A stretch of DNA of 8,189 bases from Gemmatimonadota bacterium (GCA_016207445.1 JACQPS010000199.1:1-8189), one strand, 5' to 3'; counted from the stretch's first letter, positions 1 through 6,075 are shown. The notes: generated by a model not told the origin, from the sequence alone. Numbers and translations: made by a program.

Positions 1-50
1 CCGGAGGCGGAACCCGGAGGAGCAAGAGGTGTCTGATCCTCGACGCGGAG

Positions 51-183
51 GGCGGACCCGAGCGGGGCATGAACCCGGAGCGACCCTGGTTTTAGCGGAG
101 CGAGCCCCCGCGAACGGGCGGAACCACGAAAACGTGTCAGCGAGCGGAGGCGGTCGCGGAGGGTCATGCCCCGCGGGTCCGCC
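51..183. repeat. Long imperfect inverted repeat upstream of the rhomboid gene
   Basis: Positions 51-60 (ggcggacccg) are the exact reverse complement of 174-183, and 63-72 (cggggcatga) of 164-173. Also, 74-76 pairs with 161-163 and 80-85 (gcgacc) with 152-157. That is 29 pairs in arms of about 35 nt, broken by a 2-nt bulge (61-62), a 1-nt bulge (73) and a 3x3 internal loop. The roughly 66-nt apical region holds two small hairpins: cccg-cgaa-cggg at 107-118 and cacg-aaaa-cgtg at 125-136. The motif aacccggag occurs twice (11-19, 72-80), and agcggag also recurs (94-100, 143-149). The whole 1-204 stretch is GGAG-rich and shows no protein I recognise. It could be a structured leader RNA of the rhomboid gene, a dispersed palindromic element, or both. 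Pairing is seen directly; function is not known. Confidence 0.6.
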
Positions 184-204
184 GACCGTATTGTCCGGTA
201 GTAC

Positions 205-1008
205 ATGGCTTATCGGCAATTCTCCTTCGGCTACGGCCTGACCCCCTGGGTCAAGCGGCTGCTCATCGCCAACGCGGCGGTCTTCCTGCTCACGTGGGTG
301 CTGCCCGCGCTGGGTGGTTGGCTGGCGTTTGCGCCCAGCCTGGTGCTGCTGCGGCCGTGGACGCTGCTCACCTACATGTTCGTCCACGCCGGTTTCTGGC
401 ATCTGTTCTTCAATCTGCTGGGGCTATTCTTCTTCGGGCCGCCCCTCGAGGAGCGCTGGGGCTCGAACGAGTTCCTCAAGTACTATCTGGTCTGCGGGCT
501 GGGCGGCGCGCTCTTCGCCTTCCCCTTCGGCTTCCACGGGGCCGTGGTCGGCGCCTCCGCCGCCATCTTCGGCATCATGCTCGCCTTCGCCATGAACTGG
601 CCGGACGCACCCATTTATATCTGGGGCATTTTCCCGGTCAAAGCGAAGTGGCTGGTGGGGATCCTGGCCGCACTCGCGCTCATGAGCGCCGTGGGCGGCT
701 CGCGCGACGGCATCGCGCACTTCGCCCACCTCGGCGGCTTCGCCGCTGGCTTCGTCTACCTCAAGCTCGACCTGGCCGACCGCGTGCAGCTCGCGGGCCT
801 GAGGAAGCTGTTCACGCGCCCGCGCCTCAAGGTCGTGCAGGGGGAAGCCAGGCCGGCCGAGACGCGGCGCGCCCGCCGCGCCGAGGAAAAGCTGCTGGAC
901 GAGGTCGATCGTGTGCTCGACAAGATCAGCACCCAGGGACTGGCCAGCCTGTCTCCCGAAGAGCGCAAGCTGCTGGATGAGGTGAGTCGCAGGTACCGGC
1001 AGAACTGA
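205..1008 (+). CDS. Rhomboid family intramembrane serine protease
   Basis: This 267-residue polytopic membrane protein cleaves transmembrane segments of other membrane proteins within the lipid bilayer. The rhomboid hallmarks are all visible: the HxxxN oxyanion motif at H66-N70 (HLFFN), the nucleophile motif GASAAIFG with S118, and the catalytic histidine H175 in HFAHLGG, with H172 one turn earlier. Hydrophobic segments at roughly 17-36, 52-77, 93-110, 113-131, 148-164 and 170-187 match the six-helix bacterial core. After the core, residues 190-267 form a charged, helical cytoplasmic tail ending in a conserved-looking stretch around LASLSPEERKLLDEVSRRYR, a tail type often seen on bacterial rhomboids. 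The start ATG has no clear Shine-Dalgarno. It is preferred because it begins immediately before an aromatic N-terminus and the first helix. The gene is followed directly by a strong terminator, so it appears to be transcribed alone or as the last gene of a unit. The substrate cannot be read from the sequence. Family assignment is firm; no specific symbol is justified. Confidence 0.95.
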   Translation: MAYRQFSFGYGLTPWVKRLLIANAAVFLLTWVLPALGGWLAFAPSLVLLRPWTLLTYMFVHAGFWHLFFNLLGLFFFGPPLEERWGSNEFLKYYLVCGLGGALFAFPFGFHGAVVGASAAIFGIMLAFAMNWPDAPIYIWGIFPVKAKWLVGILAALALMSAVGGSRDGIAHFAHLGGFAAGFVYLKLDLADRVQLAGLRKLFTRPRLKVVQGEARPAETRRARRAEEKLLDEVDRVLDKISTQGLASLSPEERKLLDEVSRRYRQN

Positions 1009-1085
1009 TCACGCAGAGACGCGGAGTCGCAGAGAACAGCCGTGTTCATTCTCTGCGACTCCGCGTCTCCGCGTGAGCGTTTTTT
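1009..1085 (+). terminator. Very long intrinsic terminator / palindromic element after the rhomboid gene
   Basis: The arm 1009-1036 pairs with 1049-1076 over 28 positions with a single mismatch (A1014 against C1071's neighbour in the opposite arm, otherwise perfect), leaving a 12-nt loop at 1037-1048. Three bases later comes a run of six T (1080-1085), as in a Rho-independent terminator. The left arm starts on the base right after the rhomboid stop codon. It is built of three 8-nt near-copies: acgcagag, acgcggag, tcgcagag. Within the loop, gaaca (1034-1038) can alternatively pair with tgttc (1043-1047). A 28-bp stem is far longer than termination needs, so this may be a dispersed palindromic repeat recruited as a terminator. 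Confidence 0.85.
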
Positions 1086-1139
1086 GAAGCTTGGGCCGCC
1101 CCCAGAATCGCGCAGCGAGCGCCGGCTGGAAGCCCTCGC

Positions 1140-1168
1140 TTGACACCGTCTATCTCCTTTTCTAGGTT
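1140..1168 (+). promoter_or_regulatory. Sigma70-type promoter for the EF-G2 gene
   Basis: A perfect -35 box TTGACA (1140-1145) is followed by a 17-bp spacer and TAGGTT (1163-1168), which keeps the key T1, A2 and T6 of the -10 hexamer. The spacer is markedly pyrimidine-rich and less GC-rich than its surroundings. It lies between the rhomboid terminator and the EF-G2 start, so transcription would begin about 7 bases after 1168, giving a leader of roughly 35-40 nt. The same form recurs at 3348-3377. Confidence 0.75.
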
Positions 1169-1201
1169 CATCATCCGCACGAGTCCCCGCAGACGCTCCG
1201 C

Positions 1202-1207
1202 AGGAGG
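1202..1207 (+). promoter_or_regulatory. Strong Shine-Dalgarno of the EF-G2 gene
   Basis: AGGAGG, extended to AGGAGGG, sits 5 nt before the ATG at 1213. This fixes that start and is much the strongest ribosome-binding site in the window; the rhomboid and caspase genes have no comparable site. Confidence 0.85.
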
Positions 1208-1212
1208 GTTGC

Positions 1213-3318
1213 ATGGCAGCCGCCAAAGAATTCCCGACCGAACAGATCCGCAACGTGGCACTGCTGGGTCATGGCGGCTCCGGTAAGACCGCGCTGATCG
1301 ATGCGCTCTGTTTCTCGGCCGGCTCCTCGCGGCGGCACGGCAGCGTCCGGGACGGCAGCGCACTCACCATGTACACGGAAGAAGAGATCGCGCATGGCAT
1401 CTCGATGCAGGCCGCGCCCGCGTTCGTGGAATGGGAGGGCGCGAAGGTCAACCTGCTCGACACGCCCGGCTACATGGATTTCACCGGGGAGGCACTGGCC
1501 GCCACGAGGGTCGTCGATGGGGCTGTAGTGGTCCTCGGCGCTACCAGCGGCGTCGAGGTGGGCACCGAAAAAGTCTGGGAATACTGCAAGGCGCGCGGAG
1601 TTCCCAGACTTTTTTACATCTCGATGATGGACAAGGATCACGCCAGCTTCGCGACGGTGCTCGCGGCCGTGAAGGAGCAGCTGACGGAGAAGGCGGTCGC
1701 GATCGAGATTCCGATCGGCGCGGGCGAAGGCTTCCGCGGCACGATCGACCTCTTCGCCGGCAAGGCGCGGCTGCACAAGCACGGCACCGCGACCGGCGAG
1801 TACGAGGAGACCGATGTGCCGCCGGAGCTGAAGGCGGAGTTCGACGCCGCCCGCACGGAACTATTCGATGCGATCGCCACCACGAACGATTCCCTGCTGG
1901 AGCTCTACCTCGAGACCGGCGCGCTCGACCCGGCGGAAGCGCTGGCCGCGCTCAAGACGGCGATGATCGGTGGGGAGCTCTATCCGGTGATGTGCGGCGC
2001 GGTCGAGAAGATGATCGGCACGCGCACGCTGCTGACCCGGCTGGTCGAGCTGGTGCCGAGCCCGGCCGAGGCCCCGCGCGAGCTGGCGCAGCGTCCGGGG
2101 CTGGATCAGGTCGTGGAGCTCAAGGCCGATGAGGCCGGCCCACTCGCCGCGCTCGTCTTCAAGACGGCGACGGAGCCGCACGTGGGCGAGCTCTCGTACT
2201 TCCGGATCTTCAGCGGCTCGGTGGCGACGGGGCAGGAGATCTATAACGCGACGCGCGAGCAGGCGGAGAAGCTGGCGCACCTGTCGATCGCGCAAGGAAA
2301 GGAGCGCGTGGAGGTGACCCGGCTGCATGCGGGCGACCTCGGCGTCGTCGCGAAGCTGAAGAACACGCACACGAACGACACGCTGTGCGGCTCCGACCGG
2401 CCGCTCGTGCTCCAGCCCATCAATTTCCCGGAGCCCGACATCGCGATTGCCGTCAAGGCGGCGAGCCGGAGCGACGAGGACAAGATCGGCACGGGATTGC
2501 ACAAGCTGCACGAGGAGGATCCGACGTTCCACAGCGCCTACGATCCGGAGGTGAAGCAGACGATCATTCGGGGCCTGGGCGAGCTGCACCTCGAGGTGCA
2601 GATCGAGCGCCTCCGGCGCAAGTACGGCGTGCAGGTGACGACGGAGCCGCCCCGCATCCCGTATCGCGAGACCATCCGGAAGACGGCGGAAGGGCAGGGG
2701 AAGTACAAGAAGCAGACGGGCGGCCACGGCCAGTTCGGAGACTGCTGGGTGCGGCTCAAGCCGCTGCCGCGCGGCTCCGGTTACAGCTTCGTCGACTCGA
2801 TCGTCGGCGGTGTCATCCCGAACAAGTTCATTCCCTCGGTCGACAAGGGGGTGCAGGAGGCGGCGCGGCGGGGGGTGCTGGCGGGGTTTCCGGTGGTCGA
2901 TTTCGAGGCCGAATGCTTCGATGGCTCGTACCACTCGGTCGACTCCAGCGACATCGCGTTCCAGGTGGCCGGCTCGTACGCCTTCCAGAAGGTCGCCGCC
3001 ATGGCCGACCCGGTGCTGCTCGAGCCGATCATGGAGGTCGAGGTCTCGACGCCCGACGAGTACGTGGGCGACATCATCGGCGACCTGAACCAGCGGCGGG
3101 GGAAGATCCTGGGCATGGAGCCGGACGGGCGTAGCACGCGCTTGAAGGCGCTGGTCCCGCTGGCGGAGCTGAACCGCTACGCCACCACGCTGCGCTCCCT
3201 CACGCACGGGCGCGCGGTCCACGGCCGCAAGCCGCTCGGCTACGAAGAAATGCCCGCGCACATCGCGCAGAAGGTGATCGAGGCGGCCAAGAAGGAGAAG
3301 GAGGAGGTCCACGCCTGA
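1213..3318 (+). CDS. Elongation factor G paralogue (EF-G2-type translational GTPase)
   Basis: This 701-residue protein has the complete five-domain EF-G layout: G domain 12-290, domain II from about 310, domain III from about 400, domain IV from about 480 (YRETI at 484, then KKQTGGHGQFGD) and domain V from about 604. EF-G catalyses ribosomal translocation and, with RRF, ribosome recycling. The G motifs differ from canonical EF-G. P-loop is GHGGSGKT (19-26). Switch I reads HGIS (61-64) in place of RGIT. G3 is DTPGYMDF, with Tyr87 where the GTPase-activating His normally lies. G4 is SMMD (137-140) in place of NKxD, and G5 is CGAV (261-264). The GHGGSGKT loop, DTPGY and KKQTGGHGQFGD match what I know of the EF-G2/FusA2 branch; a mycobacterial member has been reported to bind nucleotide but lack ribosome-dependent GTPase activity. 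This is therefore probably an accessory factor and not the housekeeping FusA; it has no rpsL, rpsG or tuf neighbours here. It has its own promoter and strong RBS. Confidence 0.93.
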   Translation: MAAAKEFPTEQIRNVALLGHGGSGKTALIDALCFSAGSSRRHGSVRDGSALTMYTEEEIAHGISMQAAPAFVEWEGAKVNLLDTPGYMDFTGEALAATRVVDGAVVVLGATSGVEVGTEKVWEYCKARGVPRLFYISMMDKDHASFATVLAAVKEQLTEKAVAIEIPIGAGEGFRGTIDLFAGKARLHKHGTATGEYEETDVPPELKAEFDAARTELFDAIATTNDSLLELYLETGALDPAEALAALKTAMIGGELYPVMCGAVEKMIGTRTLLTRLVELVPSPAEAPRELAQRPGLDQVVELKADEAGPLAALVFKTATEPHVGELSYFRIFSGSVATGQEIYNATREQAEKLAHLSIAQGKERVEVTRLHAGDLGVVAKLKNTHTNDTLCGSDRPLVLQPINFPEPDIAIAVKAASRSDEDKIGTGLHKLHEEDPTFHSAYDPEVKQTIIRGLGELHLEVQIERLRRKYGVQVTTEPPRIPYRETIRKTAEGQGKYKKQTGGHGQFGDCWVRLKPLPRGSGYSFVDSIVGGVIPNKFIPSVDKGVQEAARRGVLAGFPVVDFEAECFDGSYHSVDSSDIAFQVAGSYAFQKVAAMADPVLLEPIMEVEVSTPDEYVGDIIGDLNQRRGKILGMEPDGRSTRLKALVPLAELNRYATTLRSLTHGRAVHGRKPLGYEEMPAHIAQKVIEAAKKEKEEVHA
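1568..1615. repeat. Perfect 14-bp inverted repeat with terminator shape inside the EF-G2 gene
   Basis: Positions 1568-1581 (aaaaagtctgggaa) and 1601-1614 (ttcccagacttttt) are exact reverse complements separated by 19 nt. The right arm ends in a T run (1610-1615) and the left starts with an A run, so the structure resembles a bidirectional intrinsic terminator. It lies in codons 119-134 of the G domain, just before the G4 motif. The right arm uses codons aga, ctt and ttt, which stand out in a gene that otherwise prefers G or C at third positions. Pairing is certain from the sequence; whether it attenuates transcription is unknown. Confidence 0.75.
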
Positions 3319-3347
3319 GCGGAACGCCTCATTCCGGGCGGGTCTTC

Positions 3348-3377
3348 TTGACACCGCAATCCGTTTCCAGCTAAGTT
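3348..3377 (+). promoter_or_regulatory. Sigma70-type promoter for the caspase-like gene
   Basis: TTGACA (3348-3353), an 18-bp spacer and TAAGTT (3372-3377) form a promoter nearly identical in design to the one at 1140-1168; both begin TTGACACCG and both have TARGTT as the -10. It begins 30 bases after the EF-G2 stop codon and predicts a leader of about 80 nt before the ATG at 3466. Its -10 box overlaps the TTG that would open a longer reading frame (3376), which argues against that longer start. Confidence 0.72.
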
Positions 3378-3388
3378 GAGTCTCTGTC

Positions 3389-3423
3389 GGCCCCGGCACT
3401 CCCCGGGCGGGGCCATATGTTTT
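3389..3423 (+). promoter_or_regulatory. Leader hairpin upstream of the caspase-like gene (possible terminator or attenuator)
   Basis: ggccccg (3389-3395) pairs exactly with cggggcc (3408-3414) around a 12-nt loop, followed after a short atatg spacer by tttt (3420-3423). A second small hairpin, ggtgc-gtcc-gcacc, follows at 3437-3450, just before the start codon. Because the promoter lies upstream of both, they would be in the 5' leader of the caspase mRNA. The first could end read-through from the EF-G2 gene, attenuate the caspase gene, or simply reflect high GC. The T run is short and displaced, so termination is uncertain. Confidence 0.4.
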
Positions 3424-3465
3424 CCCGCACGCTCTTGGTGCGTCCGCACCCACGGGTCTCCAACC

Positions 3466-6000
3466 ATGTCTCGCAGCCTGACGCTCGCTCTAGCGGCAGC
3501 CTTGTTCGCGGTGGTGGCCGCTACGCCGTCCGTGCAGCCCCGCACGGACGAGCTCTGGTACGTCTACTACGATCGGGGACTGCGCGCGCTCGAGAAATCG
3601 CGCTGGAGCGAGGCGATCGCGCAGCTCGAGCAGGCCCTGAAGAAGAGCGGGAAGTCGAGCGCGAACGCGCGTACCTACGGCATGCGCTTCATCAAGTACT
3701 TCCCCAGCTTCTATCTGGGTGTTGCCTACTACAACAAGGGGGATACCGATCGGGCGCTCGATTACCTCAAGCGCGAGGCGGCCGGGGGCGAGATCCGCAA
3801 GTCAGATACGCACCGTCAGCAGCTGGAGGTGCTGCTTTCGGCCGCGAGCGGTCCGCGCGCCGACCAGGCGGCGCTCCAGGCAGCCGAGGCGAACCGGCGC
3901 AAAGAGCTCGAGACCAAGCTCGCCGAGGGCATCGCCCTGTTCCAGAAGGGACAGTTTGCCAACGCGCTCGCCGTCTTCGAGGCCGTGCTCTCGCTCGATC
4001 CGACCAACGCCGAGGCGAAGCGGCAGAAGGAGCTGGTCCAGCGCCAGGCGCTGGAGGCGGAGCTGAAACAGGTCCGGGTCGCGGCGCAGCCGAAAAGGCC
4101 GACGCCCGCGAGACCGGGCGGGCCGCGGCCCGTGACGCCGCCGGCGCCCGTGACGCCGCCGACGCCCGCGCCGGTCACGCCCGCGCCGGCCACACCCGCG
4201 CCGGTCACGCCCGCGCCGGTCACGCCCGCGCCGGTCACACCCGCACCGGTCACACCCGCACCGCAGCTGCCCGTGGTAGAGAAGGTACCGGCGACGCCGC
4301 CGCCGAAGGATACCGCGGCGGCGCCTCCACGTCCCGTCGTGGTAGCGCAGCCGCGGCCGCAGGCCCAACCGCAGAAGCCGCCGGAGCAGCCCGCCCCGGC
4401 GGGCGGCGGCGGGGCCGTCGTCCCGGTTCCCGTCCCTGTGACGGTTCCGGTCGGTGCAGCGGGCGAAAAGGAGCCGGAGAAGCAGCCGGAAAAGGCGGCC
4501 CCGGTCACGCCCGCGCCGATCGCGCCGGAACCGGTTGCGCCCGCGCCCGTTACGCCCGCGCCGGTCGCGCCCGCGCCAGAACCCGCCCTCACCGAAGCCG
4601 CGCTTTTCGAGGCACGCGCCTGGGAGATGATCCGGCGCGGCAAGGATCTTCTCGCGAAGGGTGATTACGAGGGCGCGCTCGGCAAGTTCAGCCTGGTCCT
4701 GACGCTGGCCGAGGACATCCCCACGTTGCCGAGCCAGCTCATCGCGGACGCGAAGACCTATCGGGACGCGGCCGACGGCGAAATCAAGCGTGGGGCCGAG
4801 GCCAGGCGCCAGGCCGAGCTCGCCGCCGCCTCGCAGGCGGCCCGCACCCCACCGCAGGTCGCGATCATCACGCCCACCAACCTGGAAGAGCCGGTCAAGG
4901 ACGAGATCATTCGCTTCCAGGGCGCCGTGGTCGACAACAACGGCGTCAGTTCCGTCGAGGTGGAGGTGAACGGGCGCCGCTTCGGCAACGTGCAGGCGGG
5001 CGCCAGCACACGCGGCGTCGGCGTGGTCGCGCGCCCGGCGAGCGCGGTCGCTGCGTCGTCGCAACCCACGGAAAACAAGGGCACGATCGTCAACTTCTCG
5101 CACGACGTGCACCTGACGCAGCCCGTGAACAAGGTCGTGATCCGCGCCCGCAACATTTACGGGCTCACGACCGAGCAGGTGGCCGAGGTGAAGCTCGAAG
5201 TGAAGCGGCCGAAGGTCTGGGCCGCCATCATCGGCATCGGCGACTACCAGCACCAGAACGTGCCCGACCTCGACTTCACGGTCGCGGACGCGGAAGGTTT
5301 CTACGATTACCTGATCAACGACCTCGCCATCCCGAAGGAGAACGTTTTCAAGCTGATCAACGGCGAGGCGACCACGCAGCAGATCAAGACCGTGCTCGGT
5401 ACGAAGCTGCGCCAGAAAGCGGCGCCCGAGGACATGGTCATCATCTACTACGCCGGCCACGGCGCGCCCGAGCAGGACGCCGCCAACCTGGACGGCGATG
5501 GCCTGGAAAAATACCTGCTGTCGTGGGAGGCGGACCCCGAGAACCTCTACGGCAGCGCCTTCTCGATGAACGAGATCGCGAACATCTTCTCGCGCATCCA
5601 ATCCGAGCGGGTCGTCTTCATCGCGGACGCGTGCTACTCGGGCGCCTCCGGCGGCCGCACCGTCTTCTCGTCCGGCATGCGGCTGCGCGGCAACGAGATC
5701 AAGGACAACTTCCTCGCCCGGCTGAGCGGGAGCGGCAAGGGGCGCGTCATCCTGTCGGCCTCGAGTGCCAACGAGCCGAGCCAGGAGCGGAGCGACCTCG
5801 GCCACGGCGTCTTCACCTACTACCTGCTCGAGGGGCTGAAGGGCGCCGCCGACGGCAACCGGGACGGCGTCATCACCGTGGACGAGGTGTACGAGTACGT
5901 GGCCGACAAGGTCCCGGCCGAGACCGGGCAGACGCAGCACCCGGTGAGGAAGGGCGAGGTGGAAGGGGAGATCATCCTCGGCCGCGCCCGGACCACGTGA
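3466..6000 (+). CDS. Exported caspase-like (C14/metacaspase-type) protein with TPRs, proline-rich linker and EF-hand-like loop
   Basis: An 844-residue multidomain protein. Residues 1-19 form a signal peptide (hydrophobic run ending VAA), with no lipobox Cys, so the mature protein is probably periplasmic or released. TPR-like helices lie at about 30-63, 79-112 and 151-184. A Pro/Ala/Val/Thr linker (about 208-375) has PVTPA repeats; another TPR-like unit is at 386-417. An Ig-like beta segment (about 462-580) opens with PPQVAIITP. The caspase fold starts near 583 (VWAAIIGIGDY) with His665 in YYAGHG and Cys723 in ADACYSG. Asp721, two before the Cys, resembles metacaspase DCCHSG/DxCHSG motifs and suggests basic P1 preference (inference). 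DGDGLEKYLL follows at 676. Residues 796-807, DGNRDGVITVDE, fit a 12-residue EF-hand loop, hinting at calcium control. Start: ATG 3466 has only a weak Shine-Dalgarno, but it begins the signal peptide and leaves the promoter outside the gene; the TTG at 3376 would bury the -10 box in coding sequence. Its substrate and biological role are unknown. Confidence 0.9.
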   Translation: MSRSLTLALAAALFAVVAATPSVQPRTDELWYVYYDRGLRALEKSRWSEAIAQLEQALKKSGKSSANARTYGMRFIKYFPSFYLGVAYYNKGDTDRALDYLKREAAGGEIRKSDTHRQQLEVLLSAASGPRADQAALQAAEANRRKELETKLAEGIALFQKGQFANALAVFEAVLSLDPTNAEAKRQKELVQRQALEAELKQVRVAAQPKRPTPARPGGPRPVTPPAPVTPPTPAPVTPAPATPAPVTPAPVTPAPVTPAPVTPAPQLPVVEKVPATPPPKDTAAAPPRPVVVAQPRPQAQPQKPPEQPAPAGGGGAVVPVPVPVTVPVGAAGEKEPEKQPEKAAPVTPAPIAPEPVAPAPVTPAPVAPAPEPALTEAALFEARAWEMIRRGKDLLAKGDYEGALGKFSLVLTLAEDIPTLPSQLIADAKTYRDAADGEIKRGAEARRQAELAAASQAARTPPQVAIITPTNLEEPVKDEIIRFQGAVVDNNGVSSVEVEVNGRRFGNVQAGASTRGVGVVARPASAVAASSQPTENKGTIVNFSHDVHLTQPVNKVVIRARNIYGLTTEQVAEVKLEVKRPKVWAAIIGIGDYQHQNVPDLDFTVADAEGFYDYLINDLAIPKENVFKLINGEATTQQIKTVLGTKLRQKAAPEDMVIIYYAGHGAPEQDAANLDGDGLEKYLLSWEADPENLYGSAFSMNEIANIFSRIQSERVVFIADACYSGASGGRTVFSSGMRLRGNEIKDNFLARLSGSGKGRVILSASSANEPSQERSDLGHGVFTYYLLEGLKGAADGNRDGVITVDEVYEYVADKVPAETGQTQHPVRKGEVEGEIILGRARTT
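4171..4260 (+). repeat. Coding minisatellite: six 15-bp units (PVTPA)
   Basis: Six head-to-tail copies of ccggtcacgcccgcg run from 4171 to 4260 and encode residues 236-265 of the caspase-like protein as PVTPA (one unit PATPA). Units 1, 3 and 4 are identical at DNA level; units 5 and 6 share the variant ccggtcacacccgca, showing recent unit duplication. Looser copies begin upstream near 4126. The unit length is a multiple of three, so copy-number changes would keep the frame and only alter linker length. Confidence 0.92.
4501..4575 (+). repeat. Second coding minisatellite: five diverged 15-bp units
   Basis: Five 15-bp units (4501, 4516, 4531, 4546, 4561) encode PVTPA, PIAPE, PVAPA, PVTPA and PVAPA, residues 346-370. 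They are clearly related to the first array about 240 bp upstream, and the first unit is identical to its consensus, but the others are more diverged, so this array looks older. It ends just before the TPR-like unit of the caspase protein. Confidence 0.85.
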
Positions 6001-6018
6001 TGGCGTAACCCGTAGCCG

Positions 6019-6060
6019 ACCCGCCTGCGCCAGGCGTGACACGAGCCGCGGCGGGTTTTT
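6019..6060 (+). terminator. Intrinsic terminator after the caspase-like gene
   Basis: acccgcc (6019-6025) pairs exactly with ggcgggt (6050-6056), and the T run 6056-6060 follows directly. The 24-nt loop can hold an alternative hairpin, cgcctg (6022-6027) with caggcg (6031-6036), which would compete with the terminator stem. It lies 18 nt after the caspase stop and before the Shine-Dalgarno of the next gene. Confidence 0.65.
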
Positions 6061-6075
6061 CGATCGAACCATCTC

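Noticed and set aside
1..204. Possible tRNA or other known structured RNA on either strand
   Set aside because: No T-loop GGTTCRANYCC-like segment with cloverleaf pairing was found; the pairing seen is one long hairpin.
29..241. 70-codon open frame on the + strand before the rhomboid gene
   Set aside because: Low-complexity Arg/Gly/Pro/Ala composition, overlaps the palindromic repeat and runs into the rhomboid gene in another frame; no recognisable domain.
3319..3347. Separate terminator right after the EF-G2 stop
   Set aside because: Only 4-bp stems (ggaa/ttcc, cgcc/ggcg) and no T run of useful length; the hairpin at 3389-3414 is a better candidate.
1861..3453. 530-codon open frame on the - strand opposite the EF-G2 gene
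   Set aside because: Shadow of a gene whose + strand product aligns with all five EF-G domains; Arg/Leu/His-rich translation without domains.
3376..3465. Upstream TTG start giving the caspase protein 30 extra residues
   Set aside because: The TTG overlaps the -10 box, the extra residues contain no export signal and would hide the signal peptide that begins at the ATG 3466.
4126..4575. CRISPR-like array because of regular short repeats
   Set aside because: Repeats are contiguous 15-bp in-frame codons without spacers; they are coding minisatellites.
3802..6072. 756-codon open frame on the - strand opposite the caspase gene
   Set aside because: Arg/Gly/Asp-rich translation mirrors the minisatellite and GC-biased codons of the + strand gene, which has clear domains; a typical antisense artefact in GC-rich DNA.
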